Origin: Prorocentrum cordatum
Lineage: Eukaryota; Sar; Dinophyceae; Prorocentrales; Prorocentraceae
DNA length: 64,000 bases
Assembly: GCA_963575745.1 (NCBI GenBank)
Contig: CAUYUJ010018621.1
Coordinates: 103,886 to 167,885, forward strand
Direction: 5' to 3'
Shown: one piece after another, positions 60,301 through 64,000 of the stretch
Numbering within the stretch: the first letter of the stretch is position 1
Layout of the letters: the number at the start of each line of letters is the position of its first letter
Notes under the pieces: model-generated
Database searches by the model: none
Seen by the model: only the letters and a program-made list of their open reading frames with translations
What the model was told of the DNA's origin: nothing
Made by a program: the position numbers and the translations under genes

Positions 60301-60870
60301 GAGATACGCGTGCACTCAACGGAGGGAGGGGAGGAGGAGGAGAGGAGGAGACAGGGACGGAGGGGAGATGTTTTCCACATGGCAGCGTGGCGACGCGCAC
60401 CTCCACCCGGGCGCGGACCCCGGTGGTCCACGCCCGGCGCGCGTGCGTGGGCCCTGACGGCCCACGCGCTCGCGCTCTGGCACGCCTGCGGCCGCACGGC
60501 CCAGGCGTCAGGGAGCAAAGCGGGGTGGGTGGGCACCCGCGCGTCGGCCTGAGCCGAACGCTACGGACCCAAAATGGAAAATGGCTACCTGTGCCCACCC
60601 CCCCCCCCACTTAACCTGCAGTCTACAAACCAATCAGACTATACAAGTTAAGTGAGATACGCGTGCACTCAACGGAGGGAGGGGAGGAGGAGGAGGAGAG
60701 GAGGAGGCAGGGACGGAGGGGAGATATTTTACTCATGGCAGCGTGGCGACGCGCACCTCCACCCGGGCACGGACCCCGGCGGTCCACGCCCGGCGCGCGC
60801 GCGTGGGCCCTGACGGCCCACGCACTCGCGCTCTGGCACGCCTGCGGCCGCACGGCCGCGAGAAAGTAAA
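60301..60870. repeat. ~353-bp tandem duplication
   Basis: GTTAAGTGAGATACGCGTGC..ACTCAACGGAGGGAGGGG to CGCCTGCGGCCGCACGGCC at 60294-60502 recurs at 60647-60858 with minor differences. The first copy is followed by the spliced-leader-like cluster at 60548-60589. GC-rich open frames here are not supported as genes. Confidence 0.85.
60548..60589 (-). other. Scrambled tandem spliced-leader-like fragments
   Basis: The minus strand reads GTAGCCATTTT, then CCATTTTGG, then TCCGTAGCGTTCGGCTCAGG: three consecutive pieces matching different parts of the spliced leader. The third keeps both ends with a shortened middle. Possibly stacked relict leaders from repeated retroposition. Confidence 0.4.
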
Positions 60871-61267
60871 AGCGCAGCAGCGCGCGCAGGCCGCCCCGCC
60901 AGAGGCACAGGGCGGGGCTCGAGGCCCGGTGAGCCTCGCGCGCACGGCCACTAGCCTGCATCCCTGAGGCCTTCCGCGCCCCGCGCACCCAGAGCGCGGG
61001 CGCGGCGCGTGCGCGAAGAGCGCGAAGTAAGGAAGAAAAACGAAGCGGCGCGCGATGCGCCGGGCGCAGAGCGCAAGCGTGGCCCCGCCCGCGCAGCGCG
61101 CAGGAAGAAGGGGGCCGCACAGCGCGCGACGTGCGCGCCATGCTCAGAACAACCTCTCACTCACGGGCCTGGGCCCGTTTGGCGGTCCGCCTGAGTGGGC
61201 CGCTGTCTTCCGCCCGCAGCCCGCGATGCCGCGGTCGCTGGCGTCGGGATGTGGGGTGCTGCCGCGC
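60871..61267. other. GC-rich 3' flank of the right-edge gene
   Basis: About 400 bp downstream of the stop at 61268. Strong CpG and GCGC content; no gene, repeat or terminator could be named. Confidence 0.4.
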
Positions 61268-64000
61268 CTAGATGGATGGCGTGCCCCCCTGGCGGCCACG
61301 GCCCTCGTCGCCGCTGCGATCTCCGCCGCGCTCACTGCGGCTGCGGGGGCTGCCACCATCGCCGCCCCTCGAAGCGCGGCTGCCCGCGCCGGGCCTGCCA
61401 CGTTCGCTCGGGCCGCGGCTGCCCTGGTCGCCCTTGGAGTAGCCGCCCTTGCCGCCCTTGCCGCGGCCCTTGGCGCCCTTGGCAGTCGCGCAGGCGTGCT
61501 TGCCCTTGACCTTGCCGCCCTTGCCGCCCTTGTCGCCTGAGCCCTTGCCGCGCCAGGCTGGGATCCCTCCCCCGCCGGCGGCGGCCTCCGCTGCGGCTGC
61601 CGCAGCGCGCCTCCGCTTCTTCTCCTGCTCGCACCAGCCGCCGCGGGGAGCGCGAAGCTGCCAGGCGTGCTTCCCGGTCTTACGCCGCGAGCGGCCGGGG
61701 GGGGTGTCGCCGCGGCGCGCCCACGCTGGGCCCCGCGCCAGGCTGCGGCTGGGCGACCTCTCGCGCTTGGGCCAGCTGAGGTCGCCCGGCGGGCGGTCCC
61801 CCTCAGCGCCCGCGCTCGCAACACCCGCGCTGGGGCGCTCTCCGTGGCCGGAGCTGGGGCCTGGCGCCCCCCGCTCGGCGTGGCCGCTCTGCCGGGCCTT
61901 TTCCACCACCGTCTTGGGCTTGCCGTAGCCGACGCGGCAGGCCTCGCAGTAGCTCACGTCGCACCCCTTGCAATGCCACCGCAGGGCCCCGCTGTTAGCT
62001 CCGCCCGCGGGGCACACCTCGCAGCCCCAACCGTCTCCCGGGTCGAAGGAGCTCCAGCGCATCTTGCGAGCGCACGTCGGGCAGGCAGGCGGCTGGATGG
62101 TCGGGCCATCCGCCCCGTCGCTGCCTGGGTCGGGGCCGCGAGGCCGGCTCGCCCACTCCGCGACCACCGTGCATGGGTCCGTCTTGTAGAACCGGTAGTT
62201 CGACCGCATGCACTCCCGCGCGCGCTTTGCATCAGCGCGGCGGTGGAACTCCACGAGCACACACGGCTCCCGCTTGTGGCGGTGGTCGTACAGGAAGGCG
62301 ATGTGCTTGACGACGCCGAAGGGCACTACCACCTGCCTGACCACCTCGGCGTCGACGTGGCGCGGCACCCACTCGATGCGGATGATGGCCTCGCGCTCGT
62401 CGTGTTGGTCACTGGGCTGCTGCTGGGCGCTCTGGCGCTGCTCCTCCTTGCGCCTGCGGCGGCTCCTCGAGCGCGGCCGGCGCTGGGGTGGGCTTTCCCC
62501 CGCGCCTGGCGTCGCCGTCTCCTCCACCTCCGTCTTCACCTCGAGGGACCTCGGCGGGGCTCCTCCGCTCTTGGGCTTCAGGACGGCCTCTCGCTTCACG
62601 ACGACGGCCCTCGGAGGTGCGCCCTCAGTCTTGGGCTTCAGGACGGCCTCCTCCGCGCGCTCCTCGCGCTCGCGGTCGCGGTGCTCCTCGCGCTCGCGGT
62701 CGCGGCGCCGCGTGCGCGAGGGGGTCCGGACGGCCCGATCGCGCCTGCGGACCTCCTCGGCGAGGCGCTTCTGCTCCGGAGAGCGTGGGGGCCGAGGGCG
62801 CTCCGCCGGGGCGCCCTTGCTCCGGCGCCGCGCTGCAGCCTGGATGGCCGCTCGCGCCAGCGCCGCGGTCACGGCGTCCTCGCTCGGGTCGAGCGCAGGG
62901 GCCGGAGCAGGGCCCGCCTCGCCCTTGCTCGAGGCGTCCTCCACGTCGGTGAGCCCCCCGACCGCCTCCGCGTCCACCGTGCGCATCATGTCGAGCAGCC
63001 CCTTGTTGTTCTTGCAGAGCTCGCGGAGCCCCGGCATGGGCTGCCCCTGGAACTGGGCCAGGGCGAGCGCCAGCTTGGCCGCCTGGCGCTGGACCTTGAC
63101 GTTCGGCCCCGCGCCCACTCCCCAAGCGCCGCGCTTGCCGTCGACGAGCACCAGCTGGGCGTGGTCCTCGCTCGCCCTCGCGGCCAGGCAGGCCGCCGCG
63201 ATGCACGGGGCTGCCTCGTGGTCGTGGTTGATCACTTCGACGAGGTCCTCGCTGTTCAACTTGCCCACCACCGTGTACAGGATGTTGTGGGCGGCGCTCC
63301 GGAGCTCGTCCGACAGCGCGGACCCCGAAACGACGACGCCGAGCGGGTTCACCGCCATGATGCTGTAGTCGTGGTAGCGCGACTTGCTGTGGTCCGGGGC
63401 CACCAGGCCCACAAGGAACCCTATGATGCACGCTGCCGGCGCGCGGAACGGAGGCGCGGCTGGCGCGCGGGGCTGGGGTGCGCGCGCCGCTAGCGCGCAT
63501 CGCTCTGGAGTCGGAGACGGCTGCGGATGAGAGGACCAGGAGGAGATGGGCGTGCCTGGGGCGATCGGGGGCGGCGGCGAAAGGGGATTCGAGGACGAGA
63601 GGTCCACCGGGATACCCCCGCAACGCGAAGCCCCCGCCCCGAACCGAACACCTGGTGGACCAGCTTGCTGCTTCCCAACACGCCCGCTAGCTCCCCGCCC
63701 CGGCTCGTGTCTTACCTGCTCCTCATCCTCTCCCTCCTCCATTTTTGCCCCTGCTCGCGCCGATGGGCGTGCCCGCGGGGGTCGCCCGGGCGCCCAGGCC
63801 GGGCGCTCCGAGGGCCTCAGGTCGCTCCCAAACGGGGGCTGGTCGCTCCCGACCAGCCGGTCGGGGTGGGTCATGGCCAAATCGCCGTCACCACCGCGGG
63901 CGTCCGGTGCCAGTAAGGCGTGGCCTTCCGCCATGCCTCGGGCCAGGGAGTGGGATCCCATCTGGCCCGCGTCCACGCCGCAGGCGGCGGCCGCGAGTTG
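61268..64000 (-). CDS. RNA-binding protein with RRM-like and zinc-finger domains, 5' end outside the window
   Basis: The frame is open from the window edge to TAG 61268-61270 (910 codons visible, or ~845 if an intron at 63521-63715 is removed). Positions below count from the edge. Residues ~200-320 form a conserved-looking domain (NPLGVVVSGSALSDELRSAA..VLVDGKRGAWGVG..AAKLALALAQ), not recognised. ~380-530 is Arg/Glu/Ser-rich (RRDREREEHRDRERE, RPRSRSRRRR), as in SR-type splicing factors. ~538-618 resembles an RNA-recognition motif (IIRIEWVPRHVDAEVVRQVV..CVLVEFHRRADAKRA). ~640-690 has four CX2C pairs (CPTC, CEVC, CKGC, CEAC), a ZZ/RING-like double zinc site. The C-terminus is a Lys/Gly/Arg-rich RGG-like tail. 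Together this suggests a nuclear RNA-processing protein. Its start, and whether it carries a leader, lie beyond the window. Confidence 0.75.
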   Translation of the reverse strand, partial: QLAAAACGVDAGQMGSHSLARGMAEGHALLAPDARGGDGDLAMTHPDRLVGSDQPPFGSDLRPSERPAWAPGRPPRARPSARAGAKMEEGEDEEQVRHEPGRGASGRVGKQQAGPPGVRFGAGASRCGGIPVDLSSSNPLSPPPPIAPGTPISSWSSHPQPSPTPERCALAARAPQPRAPAAPPFRAPAACIIGFLVGLVAPDHSKSRYHDYSIMAVNPLGVVVSGSALSDELRSAAHNILYTVVGKLNSEDLVEVINHDHEAAPCIAAACLAARASEDHAQLVLVDGKRGAWGVGAGPNVKVQRQAAKLALALAQFQGQPMPGLRELCKNNKGLLDMMRTVDAEAVGGLTDVEDASSKGEAGPAPAPALDPSEDAVTAALARAAIQAAARRRSKGAPAERPRPPRSPEQKRLAEEVRRRDRAVRTPSRTRRRDREREEHRDREREERAEEAVLKPKTEGAPPRAVVVKREAVLKPKSGGAPPRSLEVKTEVEETATPGAGESPPQRRPRSRSRRRRKEEQRQSAQQQPSDQHDEREAIIRIEWVPRHVDAEVVRQVVVPFGVVKHIAFLYDHRHKREPCVLVEFHRRADAKRARECMRSNYRFYKTDPCTVVAEWASRPRGPDPGSDGADGPTIQPPACPTCARKMRWSSFDPGDGWGCEVCPAGGANSGALRWHCKGCDVSYCEACRVGYGKPKTVVEKARQSGHAERGAPGPSSGHGERPSAGVASAGAEGDRPPGDLSWPKRERSPSRSLARGPAWARRGDTPPGRSRRKTGKHAWQLRAPRGGWCEQEKKRRRAAAAAAEAAAGGGGIPAWRGKGSGDKGGKGGKVKGKHACATAKGAKGRGKGGKGGYSKGDQGSRGPSERGRPGAGSRASRGGDGGSPRSRSERGGDRSGDEGRGRQGGTPSI
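63521..63715 (-). other. Candidate spliceosomal intron (195 nt) in the right-edge gene
   Basis: Donor CAG^GTAAGA at 63716/63715, in a perfect consensus context, and acceptor CTCATCCGCAG^CC at 63521/63520 after a pyrimidine-rich stretch (CTCCTCCTGGTCCTCTC). Both ends are in phase 0 and the length is a multiple of three, so the frame stays open either way. The enclosed residues are low-complexity Pro/Ser/Gly. Other AGs downstream (63505, 63433) are alternatives. Confidence 0.5.

Overview
The window is nuclear DNA of a dinoflagellate; the species cannot be named from the sequence. The diagnostic mark is a perfect copy of the 22-nt dinoflagellate spliced leader (DinoSL) on the minus strand at 53529-53550, fused to the 5' end of an intact intronless gene. 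A second copy with two mismatches lies at 5574-5595. The rest of the picture agrees: GC-rich satellites, very few genes, and a copia retrotransposon of protist type.

Layout. 1-16.8 kb is almost all tandem repeat: a ~187-bp foldback satellite (1-2320 and 9926-13921), a ~340-bp repeat (2321-3768 and 8736-9925), a 117-bp repeat (5596-6850), a 10-bp repeat (7591-8735) and a 24-bp repeat (13922-14335). One small gene with a relict spliced leader sits inside it (4974-5595). 17.27-24.62 kb holds a complete, apparently young Ty1/copia element (139-bp LTRs that read identical, 5-bp target duplication) nested in a short inverted-repeat element. 24.9-33.3 kb is microsatellite, a 158-bp satellite, a third 187-bp array and a second 24-bp array. 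33.4-41.5 kb is a superfamily of ~300-400-bp satellites built from CTTGGGCC-like words, with hairpin elements and (TA)n tracts. 41.5-49.6 kb holds a frameshifted alpha/beta-hydrolase gene, an unrecognised coding fragment, purine-rich microsatellites and two arrays of an 8-nt CCGATAAA-like motif. 50.4-53.55 kb is a full-length retrocopy of a trans-spliced mRNA for a seven-span membrane protein, set inside a satellite unit. 53.6-60.9 kb is satellite and trinucleotide repeat. 61.27-64 kb is the 3' part of a gene for an RNA-binding, zinc-finger protein that runs off the right edge.

Main message. Reverse transcription has shaped this locus in two ways. The copia element has gag-protease and pol in different frames, joined by a classical -1 slippery heptamer just before the gag stop. 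It also carries a methyltransferase-like N-terminal domain in pol and an extra ORF after RNase H. Independently, host mRNAs carrying the spliced leader have been copied back into the genome: one case has SL, ORF, poly(A), target-site duplication and an empty paralogous site in the same window, and two or three others are older or less certain. All functional statements come from reading motifs; no database search was possible.
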